A stretch of DNA of 64,000 nucleotides from assembly GCA_964030785.1 (NCBI GenBank), contig OZ034975.1, positions 3,676,855 to 3,740,854 of the forward strand. Direction: 5' to 3'. The notes beneath the pieces are model-generated. The model was not told the DNA's origin. It ran no database searches and saw nothing but the letters and a program-made list of their open reading frames with translations. Positions 26,606-35,151 of this stretch are shown piece by piece. Numbering within the stretch: the stretch's first letter is position 1; every line of letters starts with the position of its first letter. The position numbers were made by a program, and so were the translations under genes. Source of the stretch: Siderastrea siderea (Eukaryota > Cnidaria > Anthozoa > Scleractinia > Rhizangiidae).

Positions 26606-27241
26606 TTTTTCATCGAAATTTCGGGCTACCTTTTTTTTGACCTTATCAACATACAAAAAACTATATGGATCCTTAGTAGCTTTCTGATAATCTGATTTAT
26701 TTATGTTCAGTTCTCGGCAAATCATCGATTGCTCGTTTATAGAAGGAAAATCAAAAACACCAAAATGTGTACTATTCAGTCTTATTGTTTTATCGGTTCC
26801 GTAATAGCTTTGACTCAAATATATACAACAACAATTTTTATTTCTAGAATTGGTAAAGTAGTCTCGTATCCGTTCGTCATTTTTCTTACCTGTATTCAAA
26901 TAGTCATCAAATATGATTAATTTTTGGTTTTCATCAGACAAATCTGTGAGAGGGATGATGTCATCATTACTTGCTTCTATCACGTCATAACCGACCTCTT
27001 TTGATATTGGTTCAAGAGATTTTAACAGATGCTTATATTTGCTTTGTTGGAGATTGCGAGCGTAAAGATATATTTTATCAAAATAGAGAAGCCTATATAT
27101 CATATCAAGCAAAAGGTTAGTCTTGCCACCACCAGAGGGAGCACAAATAAGCATCCTGAAACATCGGTTTGGCATGAAACTCTTTAATTGAACAAAATCG
27201 TTGTTTTCATCATCTTGAATGTCGTAATTTTGTATCTTCAT
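26600..27241 (-). CDS. DNA packaging ATPase (FtsK/HerA-A32 type)
   Basis: A 213-residue protein with Walker A APSGGGKT (about residue 33-40) and Walker B KLIIFDDYL (about 107-115), followed by a conserved 'CIYLSQSYYGTDKTIRLN' region containing the sensor Gln/Ser. It is the genome-packaging motor, homologous to 2,693-3,346 in element A. It ends 11 nt before the fibre ATG on the same strand. A short AT-rich sequence precedes its start, and it diverges from the PPxY gene. Confidence 0.92.
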   Translation of the reverse strand: MKIQNYDIQDDENNDFVQLKSFMPNRCFRMLICAPSGGGKTNLLLDMIYRLLYFDKIYLYARNLQQSKYKHLLKSLEPISKEVGYDVIEASNDDIIPLTDLSDENQKLIIFDDYLNTGKKNDERIRDYFTNSRNKNCCCIYLSQSYYGTDKTIRLNSTHFGVFDFPSINEQSMICRELNINKSDYQKATKDPYSFLYVDKVKKKVARNFDEKI

Positions 27242-27369
27242 ATGATATTATGTTATACAATTTTATCGTATTGCGACACGCTATGCGACACGCTATGCGA
27301 GCGTTTTTATATATGATAACCCTAATTTTTCCGAACAAAATACGAAATTTTATGTAAACAAATGATATA

Positions 27370-28371
27370 ATGAGTTTACTCAAATGGAAAGAAATGGCTG
27401 AGAAACGATCCGAGCTTGGTAAAAAGATTAACACAGTAAGAGATACAATAAAACAAAAAAAGATATCTGATCAAATGGGTGAAGTCGAGGCAGAGAAACT
27501 TTTCAAACCTATAACATCTGAGTTAAAGGAACTTACAGCCCCAAAAGCACCGTTGAGAAGATTGGTAAAGAAAAAGCGACCTGTTCCAGATTATGGAATA
27601 GCTATTGATGATGAAGTGCCTGATTATGGATTGGACGATTTGTTTGATCAACCTGTTTTACCTGAAAACGAGAAACAATTGGTTCCAAAACCTCCATCTT
27701 ATGAAGATGTCATTGAGGATTTAGCATCAGGTAAAAAACAAATGTATATAGATCCAGAATACATGTATGAACCAGAAGATCTTCCTCCAGAATACGAAGA
27801 AGAAGTACCAGATTACGAAATTCTTGAAGAGGATAGAATAAATCAAACTTTAGATCAACTTCAAATTCCTAACTATGATGAGATTGAATTACAACTTCAA
27901 CAAGAAGATATGAATGACAAAAAGAGGAAATCTTATCTTACCAAAACCCTTAAAAAGGCTAAAGAGAAACGGCAACAACTTTCTGGATATTCGATGAATA
28001 TTACTAAAAAATTAAATAGTGGCTCAATCACTGAAGCTGAGGCTCAATATCGAAGAAAAATTATTCAAGATACAAGAAAGGTTCTGACTGATTATATGAA
28101 TTACCATCAACAAAAACTCCAAAAACTCAAATCTATTAAAGGATCTGGTTTGAAGAAAAAAACAAAAAGAGGTGGACAGGTAATGTTTTTCAACAATCCA
28201 ACAGAAATGATGAAAAAACTTGAACTGATTATCGGATCAAAGGTTGCTGGTAATAATAGCATCGAACTACGGAATACAGGTGTCGCTCTTCTCGACATCT
28301 TGTTGAGAAATTCAATACTCAATAAGCCACAATACAACAAAATATACAAAAACTATTTTAGTCTAAACTAA
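27370..28371 (+). CDS. PPxY-motif structural protein
   Basis: A 333-residue protein. The N-terminal 60 residues are a charged coiled coil. Residues about 70-165 are acidic and Pro/Tyr-rich, with repeated VPDYG/VPDYE motifs and two PPxY late-domain motifs (KPPSYEDV and LPPEYEEE). A Lys/Gln-rich helix follows, then KGSGLKKK and KRGGQVMFF, which look like maturation-protease sites, and a helical C-terminal domain. PPxY motifs recruit NEDD4-type ubiquitin ligases in several viruses and occur in adenovirus pVI, so a role in entry or egress is plausible. Confidence 0.7.
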   Translation: MSLLKWKEMAEKRSELGKKINTVRDTIKQKKISDQMGEVEAEKLFKPITSELKELTAPKAPLRRLVKKKRPVPDYGIAIDDEVPDYGLDDLFDQPVLPENEKQLVPKPPSYEDVIEDLASGKKQMYIDPEYMYEPEDLPPEYEEEVPDYEILEEDRINQTLDQLQIPNYDEIELQLQQEDMNDKKRKSYLTKTLKKAKEKRQQLSGYSMNITKKLNSGSITEAEAQYRRKIIQDTRKVLTDYMNYHQQKLQKLKSIKGSGLKKKTKRGGQVMFFNNPTEMMKKLELIIGSKVAGNNSIELRNTGVALLDILLRNSILNKPQYNKIYKNYFSLN

Positions 28372-28379
28372 TCATATAA
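28361..28379 (+). promoter_or_regulatory. Virion-gene promoter motif before the penton-like gene
   Basis: GTCTAAACTAATCATATAA directly abuts the ATG at 28,380; it matches the motif at 26.6, 29.1, 29.6 and 31.0 kb. Confidence 0.6.
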
Positions 28380-29141
28380 ATGAATAGACAACTTGTATTA
28401 TCCAGTCATATCGTCAAAGGTATAAGTGGTAATAAACCATCGGATTTCACAATCAAATACCGTAATCCGATAATACTAGATTCAAACAGACAATATGAAA
28501 TAGGCCTAGACCGAATCATTTCGATGTCATTCACTTGGTTTAATGTGACTAAAGAACTCAATAATCAGAAAATAAGATATTCAACAGATAGTGGTGCTAA
28601 TTGGACGGAAATTATATTCAACCCTGGAGTGTGGAATTACATTGATTTTGACAATTTAATCAAAGAAAAAACAAAAACAGGAACCTCATCAAACCCTCAA
28701 TATCCAATCACTCTGGAGTTTAACGATACTATATTCAGGACAATAATAACACTAGCCTCAAATTACAGATTAGATCTTACTCAAAGTAATTTTAATGATC
28801 TTATTGGTTTCAATAAAAAGATTCTAACAAGTAGTGTAAATGTTGGAGATTACATTCCTAATCTCTCACAAGACAGAGAAATATTGAATGTTCATTGTGA
28901 TTTGATAAGTGACAGTCTTGTGGATGGTGAAGAGTCAGATATTATATATAGTTTCAGTACTTCAACTCTCACTCCGAGTTATAGTTTCACACAAGAGCCT
29001 CGACGAGTACAGTTCAATCCAGTCAATAAAAATACGATTCATAAAATTCGGATTTATATCACCGACGGCAAACGAAGAATAATTGATCTTAATCATAGTG
29101 ACACTTCATTCAGTTTGATTTTAAGAGAGAAGAAAGATTAA
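28380..29141 (+). CDS. Penton-like minor capsid protein
   Basis: A 253-residue protein beginning MNRQLVLSSHIVKGISGNKPSDFTI. The start (LxLSSHxxxxxGNKxSDFxxKYRxPxxLDxxxxYEIGLDRI) has the same logic as the element A penton-like family (SHA...FxxRLPxPxxLxxxxWxVGLxxI), and the end (IDLNHSDTSFSLILREK) parallels the ITLELxRK end. It lies between the PPxY protein and the core/capsid genes. It is shorter than the element A paralogues, and only one copy is present. Confidence 0.7.
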   Translation: MNRQLVLSSHIVKGISGNKPSDFTIKYRNPIILDSNRQYEIGLDRIISMSFTWFNVTKELNNQKIRYSTDSGANWTEIIFNPGVWNYIDFDNLIKEKTKTGTSSNPQYPITLEFNDTIFRTIITLASNYRLDLTQSNFNDLIGFNKKILTSSVNVGDYIPNLSQDREILNVHCDLISDSLVDGEESDIIYSFSTSTLTPSYSFTQEPRRVQFNPVNKNTIHKIRIYITDGKRRIIDLNHSDTSFSLILREKKD

Positions 29142-29159
29142 TCTAACTAATAGTTATAG
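29141..29159 (+). promoter_or_regulatory. Virion-gene promoter motif before the core gene
   Basis: ATCTAACTAATAGTTATAG directly abuts the ATG at 29,160. Confidence 0.6.
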
Positions 29160-29531
29160 ATGGCATCATATGAATATAAACGTGTATATCACCCGAAACT
29201 AGGTCGTTTTGTGTATAAGCATAAAGGATCTGGGATTATTGTTGATAACATATTCAAACCAGTTGGAAGGGTGTTAAGTAAAGTTCCAGAAATGGTTTTA
29301 AAACCTTTTGCCAAAAAAGCGCTAGAATCTGGTATTTCACATGCTGGAGACAAACTTGGAAAAAAAGCAGCTGAAAAAAGCGGAGAGCTTATTATGAGAA
29401 AATTACACGGTTTAACTAAACAATCAATGAATAAAACCATGAAACCAACCAAACCTACTAAACCAAAACAAGAAGAAGATTACAACACAATTCTGAATAG
29501 ACTTATATCTGGTACTGGATTAAGACGATAA
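29160..29531 (+). CDS. Basic core-like protein
   Basis: A 123-residue Lys-rich protein. After MASYEYKRVYHPKLGRFVYKHK comes KGSGIIVDN, a GxG processing-type site, then a helical basic body and a 'KPTKPTKPK' linker. A virion core role is inferred from charge, site and place immediately before the major capsid gene. Confidence 0.65.
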   Translation: MASYEYKRVYHPKLGRFVYKHKGSGIIVDNIFKPVGRVLSKVPEMVLKPFAKKALESGISHAGDKLGKKAAEKSGELIMRKLHGLTKQSMNKTMKPTKPTKPKQEEDYNTILNRLISGTGLRR

Positions 29532-29610
29532 AATGTTATTAAAAAGTGAATTTTATCCAATTATAAATAGACTAGCAAGTGGGAAATGGTTTATATAAAA
29601 AGTGAATTTT

Positions 29611-29629
29611 ATCTAAACTACTCATATAA
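29611..29629 (+). promoter_or_regulatory. Virion-gene promoter motif before the major capsid gene
   Basis: ATCTAAACTACTCATATAA directly abuts the ATG. The preceding AAAAGTGAATTTT is repeated about 54 nt upstream (29,545-29,556). Confidence 0.65.
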
Positions 29630-30919
29630 ATGAGTTTCAGAACAAATGAAAATCTTCAACGATATGAATACGTTCGTTTCCATTTGGATAATGTCATTGA
29701 ACAGCCTGGTAACAATCAATCACAGAAAAAGACAGGTTACAGATTCACAATCAACGATAGGTCGACTATGTTCGATTTTTTTAATGGGTATTTCGAAGTA
29801 ACCAAAGAGCTTCAAAAAAGGGCAGATGGTGCTGGATATGCTGCAGCAGATCGCATCACAATGATAAACGGATCTCACAGTCTAATCAGACATATGGTTA
29901 TTAAATCGTCTGGTAAAATAGTATACGAGAGTGATAATTTACATAGAATTACGAATGTCAAAAATCTACTTGAATACAGTGATGACTTCAGTCGATCCGT
30001 TGGAAAGAATTCGTTCTGGTATCTTGATACTGATGGAACAACAGCAGATACTAACACAGGTTTTGAGGCACGTCGTATTTTAACCCAAGCAGTACAAAAC
30101 AACGGTGGTGGGGGAGCTAAAAGTATTAATGAGATGCTTCCATTAAACAGATACAGCTTTTTTCAAGAATTAGAAAGAAAAATGTTGCCTCCGATGCAGC
30201 TCACAATTGAACTTACATTAAACGAAGACAGTGAACTGATTCACATGGCAAATGGCACAGACCCTGGTCGTGTTGTAATAAAGAGATTGTATCTTTGGCT
30301 CCCAAGATTAATCCCAAAAGACAGCATGTATAGTAATTTCGTTTCAGAGTTTCTCAAGCCAACAACCTGGACATATATGCGAGATCTCTACAATCAGTCA
30401 GCAAATACCAGAGCTGTTCAGAATATGTTTCAAATCAGTCCAGCTATCGATGACGTTAAACATGTTTTTATATATCTCCAGAGGACAGACGCACCAAATA
30501 ATGATGAAGCAGAGAGGAGTCCGTATTTGTTTGACACTTTCAAGTTGAATGCAGCTAATGCTAATAGCTCTCTATCAAACTGCAGGCTTGAATATGGGAA
30601 TAATGTTTTTTACCCAGAGCTGGAATATGATGCAGATTCTAAAATACGGGTATTCAATGATCTCATGTCATATGCATTTCGTAAGAACGATTACAATTCA
30701 GGAACACAGCTTAATGTATCCAATTTCACTAGTTTGTATGGATTATTGTATTTCGATTTGTCATATCAGAAAGAGGTAGTGACGAGAGATCCTAAACAGT
30801 TGATTCTCCATTATCGTCTCAATGTAGCCCCAGCAGCAAACGTCCGAGCTCATAGCATCGTATTTTACGAGAGTGAGGTTGTAGTAAAGACAGTTGGAAA
30901 CGAATTGATGATAGTTTAA
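29630..30919 (+). CDS. Double-jelly-roll major capsid protein
   Basis: A 429-residue protein of the Polinton major capsid family. Typical features are the N-terminal 'YEYVRFHLDNVI', 'DFFNGYFEVTKELQ', 'INGSHSLIRHMVIKSSGKIVYESDNLH' strand set, the mid-protein 'LPLNRYSFFQELERKMLPPMQLTIEL', and the C-terminal 'SLYGLLYFDLSYQ' with 'LILHYRLN'. It would assemble as pseudo-hexameric trimers. Sequence similarity to the element A capsid protein is low, so the elements belong to different lineages. Confidence 0.88.
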   Translation: MSFRTNENLQRYEYVRFHLDNVIEQPGNNQSQKKTGYRFTINDRSTMFDFFNGYFEVTKELQKRADGAGYAAADRITMINGSHSLIRHMVIKSSGKIVYESDNLHRITNVKNLLEYSDDFSRSVGKNSFWYLDTDGTTADTNTGFEARRILTQAVQNNGGGGAKSINEMLPLNRYSFFQELERKMLPPMQLTIELTLNEDSELIHMANGTDPGRVVIKRLYLWLPRLIPKDSMYSNFVSEFLKPTTWTYMRDLYNQSANTRAVQNMFQISPAIDDVKHVFIYLQRTDAPNNDEAERSPYLFDTFKLNAANANSSLSNCRLEYGNNVFYPELEYDADSKIRVFNDLMSYAFRKNDYNSGTQLNVSNFTSLYGLLYFDLSYQKEVVTRDPKQLILHYRLNVAPAANVRAHSIVFYESEVVVKTVGNELMIV

Positions 30920-30977
30920 ATAAATAAGTTTTACATCGATGAAAATTTAAATGAATATGTTTCTTAAAATAGAATTT

Positions 30978-30993
30978 ATCTAACATATAATAT
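30978..30993 (+). promoter_or_regulatory. Virion-gene promoter motif before the pVI-like gene
   Basis: ATCTAACATATAATAT directly abuts the ATG at 30,994; preceded by AAAATAGAATTT. Confidence 0.6.
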
Positions 30994-31827
30994 ATGACAC
31001 AACTATACGAAATTAAAGTTAGTTTATCACCAAACCAGAAAAAGAATCTTAGTAACGCGTATCATAAAAGAGAAACTATCATTTTGAGACTGACAAAGGA
31101 CTCTCTATCTGGGAATGACACTCTATACGTACCTCAGAATATAGTTAAGCGATTGAATAAAAATAGAAAATTGAGAAAAGGAATGGACATCAAACTAGCC
31201 AAAACAAACATTCGAAAGCAAGTTGGTGGATCACTCCTCTCTACAGTTCTGTCGCTTGGAAGAACTTTCGCTCCAACGATTGCCAAGACTATTGGATTGT
31301 CAGCTTTGGCAGGTTTAGCATCTGAAGGAGCATCTCAGATTGTTAAGAAGATATCTGGAAAAGGTTTACAAACCGGTGGGTTCCTAATACCACAAAATAA
31401 AATCAACCAGTTGATAGCATATAAACATCTTTTGACCACAAAACAAAAACAAGATATATTAAATGCTCTACAAACAGGCTCTGGTGTTCATATAAAACCG
31501 ACAAAAGTACAAACAGGTGGGATCTTAGGGACTCTCCTTGCATCAATTGGAGTCCCTTTAGCTATTGAGGCAATAAAGAAGATGACTGGTAAAGGAGCTC
31601 CTCAGATGGGACGACCTAAACAAAGACCACCCAGATCTATACCAGAACAGGATGGTGGTTTGATGACCAACACTTATAGAACACCGCCTTTTTACGGAAA
31701 TTGGCCAGACGATACAATCGGTATGGGGACTAAAAAAAAAAAAAAATCTCAAAAAAAGGGCGAAGGTCTACTATTAGGCAAGAACTCGCCGTTCAAAAAC
31801 GTCCCTCTTCTAAATATTCTATTGTAA
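30994..31827 (+). CDS. pVI-like virion precursor with three Gly-Gly processing-type sites
   Basis: A 277-residue protein, conserved in Polintons. The N-terminal 75 residues (YEIKVSLSPNQKKNL...LSGNDTLYVP...GMDIKLAKTNIRKQ) form a compact domain. Then come three sites, KQVGGSLLS, LQTGGFLIP and VQTGGILGT, each followed by an amphipathic or hydrophobic segment. The element's own protease probably cuts after these Gly-Gly pairs and releases membrane-active peptides, as adenain does with pVI/pX. The tail is Pro/Lys-rich with an A9-type run at 31,733-31,744. Confidence 0.75.
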   Translation: MTQLYEIKVSLSPNQKKNLSNAYHKRETIILRLTKDSLSGNDTLYVPQNIVKRLNKNRKLRKGMDIKLAKTNIRKQVGGSLLSTVLSLGRTFAPTIAKTIGLSALAGLASEGASQIVKKISGKGLQTGGFLIPQNKINQLIAYKHLLTTKQKQDILNALQTGSGVHIKPTKVQTGGILGTLLASIGVPLAIEAIKKMTGKGAPQMGRPKQRPPRSIPEQDGGLMTNTYRTPPFYGNWPDDTIGMGTKKKKKSQKKGEGLLLGKNSPFKNVPLLNILL

Positions 31828-31853
31828 AACCAAAATTCCATAAAAACATTCCT

Positions 31854-32285
31854 ATGTCAAATTATGATTTAATAAAATGGTGTAAGTATCTGAATATTCC
31901 AATTAATGATGTATTGTCAAGAGATGAAAATGTTCCTCACGATCATCAACAAGCATTATTCATTTACAATCTTGAACCGAGTTATATGCCAGGGAGTCAT
32001 TGGGTGGCTACTTATGTTAAGGATAAAGTCATCAATTACTTTGATAGCTTTGGTTTGCCTCCCTTCCAAGAAATTGTCAATCATGCGAGAAAAAAGAATT
32101 TAACATTGCTTCATCAGAACAATCAAATACAAAATTTACTAACGACAACATGCGGTTACTTCTGTTTATACTTTTTAAATGAGATTAATAATGGTAAATC
32201 ATATTTTGATCTGCTTCAGGTATTTGATATATATGATACAATGAAGAATGAGAGGTTTCTAGAACGGTATTTCAAAAATATGTAA
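31854..32285 (+). CDS. Adenain-type maturation cysteine protease
   Basis: A 143-residue peptidase C5-like protein with His49 (PGSHWVATY), Asp64 (INYFDSFG) and Cys100 (LTTTCGYFCLYF), the adenain triad order. It would process the pVI-like, PPxY and core proteins at Gly-Gly or GxG sites. It lies 26 nt after the pVI-like gene and lacks the ATCTAA motif, so it may be co-transcribed. Confidence 0.92.
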   Translation: MSNYDLIKWCKYLNIPINDVLSRDENVPHDHQQALFIYNLEPSYMPGSHWVATYVKDKVINYFDSFGLPPFQEIVNHARKKNLTLLHQNNQIQNLLTTTCGYFCLYFLNEINNGKSYFDLLQVFDIYDTMKNERFLERYFKNM

Positions 32286-32299
32286 TCATATTATATATA

Positions 32300-33153
32300 A
32301 TGGTTAAAAGTTATTGTGTACGAGAAAGGAAGCTGACAAATTCAGTACCAGGTTCTGAACATTACGTTAGAACCAAGAATAACAGATTAATGATGAAATC
32401 GACATGCATCAGCTGTCATTCAACTAAAACTCAATTTGTGAAACAAAACCAGGGAAACGGGTCAGCCCGTCGAAAGGGGCGGGCTTACTAAATACAGTAG
32501 CATCGACTGGTACTGATTTATTGATTCACCACGGTATTCCTTGGCTGGGAAAAAAGGCAGTTGAAATGGGAAGATATTATGGATCAGAAGCCTTGAGAAA
32601 CCCAAAACTGCAGAAAAAGGCTATCGATTATGCTCTGGATAAGTTGAATCCAATGATTCAAAATGTCGGAAGTCAAGCTCTTGATCAATTATCAACCAAA
32701 ATTAGACCAAATAGAAAGTATAAAACCGACAGAAAGGATTTGGATGGTGCTGGTGTTGATATACATAAACTAATTGGGAAATTACCGAGACCAAAAGCTG
32801 GATGGACTCCTGGAAAGTATAAATACATGGGGGCATATAACCCTCTCGATAAACAGTTAGAGTACGATAAAAACACTGGAGAGGTCACCAAGTGGCACGT
32901 ACAACCTTACAATGAAGTTGATAGAATATCAGCTCATCATGATATTTGTTATGATATGGGGAAGGACAAAGGTGAATGTGACAAAGTAATGGTCAAGTCA
33001 TTGGATAAAATACCTTATGGACAGATGCCAAAATGGGGACAAACAGCACGATTTCTAATCAACACAAAACAAAAACTAGGTCTTGGTGTAAAACAAAGAA
33101 AGACAAAAAACGTGAAAGGCCGTCGAGTGAAGAAAACTGGCAAGAAAAATTAG
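32300..33153 (+). pseudogene. Zinc-finger plus phospholipase A2 virion protein, one frame break
   Basis: The first frame (32,300-32,491; 63 aa) has a Cys-type zinc motif (MVKSYCV...CISCHSTKTQF, DUF5679-like). The second frame (about 32,485-33,153) has a parvovirus VP1-type PLA2 domain with the Ca-binding YMGAYNP loop and the catalytic HHDICYD motif, followed by a basic tail. In related Polintons the two parts are one protein, so a small indel in the G-rich stretch 32,470-32,490 probably split it here. Alternatively the downstream part starts at a non-ATG codon. The PLA2 part would act on membranes during entry. Confidence 0.7.
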
Positions 33154-34070
33154 CTGATGAGCTTCATAAACCGATAAAGCGTAACTTCACCCGGCGGCGG
33201 GTAATTGTAAACCATATTGACGAGACATGGTGTTCAGATATCGTTGAGATGCAAAAATTCAGTCGATGGAACGCTGGCTACAGATATCTTCTTATGGTTT
33301 TAGATGTATTCTCTAAATACGGTTGGATCGTTCCATTAAAAGATAAAAAGGGTGAAACCGTTATGAATGCTTTTAAAACAATATTCAAAGAAGGCAGAAA
33401 ACCGGAATATCTTTGGACAGACAAAGGCAAGGAGTATTACAACAAACATGTTAAGGAACTACTTGATAAGAATGAAATAACATTGTACTCAACCGAAAAT
33501 GAGGAAAAGTCGTCCGTTTGTGAAAGATGGAACCGTACAATCAAAACCAAAATGTGGAAACAGTTTACTGTTCAAGGTAATACACAGTATCTTGACATGT
33601 TACCTAAATTAGTGAAACAGTATAACAATACCAGACATTCAAGCACAAAGATGACACCTACAGAAGCAAGCAAAAAGAAGAATGAAGGAGTTGTTTACTT
33701 TAATCTGTACGGTGATATGGAAACATTAAAACAAAAACCGAAATTCAAAATAGGTGATAAGGTTAGAATAAGTAAGTATAAACGGAATGTGTTTGATAAG
33801 GGCTATACACCAAATTGGTCTGAGGAAATTTTCACAGTTGATGAAATACAACATACGAATCCAATCACATACAAAATAAAGGATCTCAGAGATGAAGACA
33901 TTCAAGGGAGTTTTTATGAACCTGAATTACTTAAAGCTGAACAACAGGTATTCAGAATTGATAAAGTGATTCGGAGGGATTATAAGAAGAAACAGGCTCT
34001 TGTTAAATGGAAGGGATACAGTGATGAATTTAACAGTTGGATACCGTTCAAGGACTTGAAGGATATATAA
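33033..34070 (+). CDS. Retroviral-type integrase with chromodomain
   Basis: A 345-residue protein with catalytic Asp69 (TWCSDIVEM), Asp130 (LWTDKGKEY) and Glu164 (SSVCERWNRT), D-x33-E. The SH3-like region (KIGDKVRISKYKR) and a C-terminal chromodomain (about 300-343, FRIDKVIRRDYKKKQALVKWKG) match the element A integrase. The N-terminal helical region of the element A enzyme is missing: the first 45 residues overlap the PLA2 gene tail in another frame and look unlike it. The enzyme may be N-terminally shortened or start differently. Confidence 0.9.
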   Translation: MGTNSTISNQHKTKTRSWCKTKKDKKRERPSSEENWQEKLADELHKPIKRNFTRRRVIVNHIDETWCSDIVEMQKFSRWNAGYRYLLMVLDVFSKYGWIVPLKDKKGETVMNAFKTIFKEGRKPEYLWTDKGKEYYNKHVKELLDKNEITLYSTENEEKSSVCERWNRTIKTKMWKQFTVQGNTQYLDMLPKLVKQYNNTRHSSTKMTPTEASKKKNEGVVYFNLYGDMETLKQKPKFKIGDKVRISKYKRNVFDKGYTPNWSEEIFTVDEIQHTNPITYKIKDLRDEDIQGSFYEPELLKAEQQVFRIDKVIRRDYKKKQALVKWKGYSDEFNSWIPFKDLKDI

Positions 34071-34089
34071 AATGATTTAAGCAAATATT

Positions 34090-34107
34090 ATCTAACATAT
34101 ATTATAT
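34090..34107 (+). promoter_or_regulatory. ATCTAA promoter-like motif before the BRO-N gene
   Basis: ATCTAACATATATTATAT occurs after the integrase, but the next ATG is about 110 nt away, so this copy has a longer leader or no function. Confidence 0.4.
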
Positions 34108-34214
34108 CGATTGATACAGTATATACTGTTTATTTGCTTTTGGTAGCCAAAAATATAATTGTTTCTGGCTATCTTATTTAAACAGAAAATAATATATAGC
34201 ATTAATAGATACAT

Positions 34215-35126
34215 ATGGAAATTTTCACTTATGAAGGAAAAAAACTGAATATTATCAAAAAGGATGATGACATATGGTTCCGTGGTAAAACTGTTGCCGA
34301 CATTTTGGGATATGAAGATACCAAGAAAGCAATTTTCAAACATGTTGATTCTGAAGATAAATATTCACTTAAGAGGCTCAAATCCAGGGGGGACGATTCG
34401 TCCCCCCTGACTGGGAACACCGGAAACACGATTTTCAAACATGTTGATTCTGAAGATAAATGTTCACTTAAGAGGCTCAAATCCAGGGGTAACGAATCGT
34501 TACCTTTAACATGGAACACCGGAAACACTATTTATATAAATGAATCCGGACTATACAGCCTAATATTGAGATCCAAAATGGATAAAGCGAAAGAATTCAA
34601 ACGTTGGGTAACAAAAAAGGTTTTACCATCAATCAGAAAAACCGGTAAGTATGAATTCAACAACAGGCCATACAAAATGCTGACATTCAATATCAACACA
34701 GAATATGATTTACATAAAAAGGTAGTCAACTTTATTAGAAACAATTATCCTAAAGCAATCCTAATCCCAACATTAGGTGAAAACCAAATTAATGGTAACA
34801 TGAGAATAAAATCATACAACATGGGTTATCAGAAGGGAGCTTGTGATCTATTCATTGGAAATATGCATTTGAAGTACACAGCTTTTGCAATCGAATTTAA
34901 AACACCAACTGGTAATGGTAAGCTTTCAGAAGAACAGAAGATGATGCTCCAAGAGTATGAAAACAACAATTACAAAATATTAGTCAGCAACGATTATGAT
35001 GAAATCATTAAAGAAATCATACTTTATTTCCAGGGTGTAAGAATCAAATGTAAATATTGTTACAGAAAATTCAAGTCAATAGAAACAACAAGCAATCATT
35101 TAAAATTCATACACAAAAACTTATAA
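34215..35126 (+). CDS. BRO-N / VRR-NUC-like / zinc-finger fusion protein
   Basis: A 303-residue protein in three parts. Residues 1-145: BRO-N DNA-binding domain (WFRGKTVADILGYEDTKKAI...IYINESGLYSLILRSK...FKRWVTKKVLPSIRKTG). Residues 150-275: a nuclease-like segment with KGACDLFIGN and AIEFKTPTGNGKLSEEQ, the D...ExK pattern of VRR-NUC/Holliday-resolvase folds. Residues 278-300: CKYC...HLKFIH zinc finger. The BRO-N part carries an in-frame 99-nt tandem duplication (34,332-34,529). A DNA repair, recombination or host-control role is inferred. Confidence 0.7.
   Translation: MEIFTYEGKKLNIIKKDDDIWFRGKTVADILGYEDTKKAIFKHVDSEDKYSLKRLKSRGDDSSPLTGNTGNTIFKHVDSEDKCSLKRLKSRGNESLPLTWNTGNTIYINESGLYSLILRSKMDKAKEFKRWVTKKVLPSIRKTGKYEFNNRPYKMLTFNINTEYDLHKKVVNFIRNNYPKAILIPTLGENQINGNMRIKSYNMGYQKGACDLFIGNMHLKYTAFAIEFKTPTGNGKLSEEQKMMLQEYENNNYKILVSNDYDEIIKEIILYFQGVRIKCKYCYRKFKSIETTSNHLKFIHKNL
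34332..34529 (+). repeat. 99-bp in-frame tandem duplication with a palindrome in each copy
   Basis: Two 99-nt units encode 33 residues each (IFKHVDSEDK start). Each has a palindrome at the same place: GGGGGGACGA/TCGTCCCCCC (34,387-34,407) and GGTAACGA/TCGTTACC (34,488-34,504). The substitutions between units preserve the pairing. Confidence 0.9.
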
Positions 35127-35151
35127 AGAGTAAATTATATAGTATTAATAT

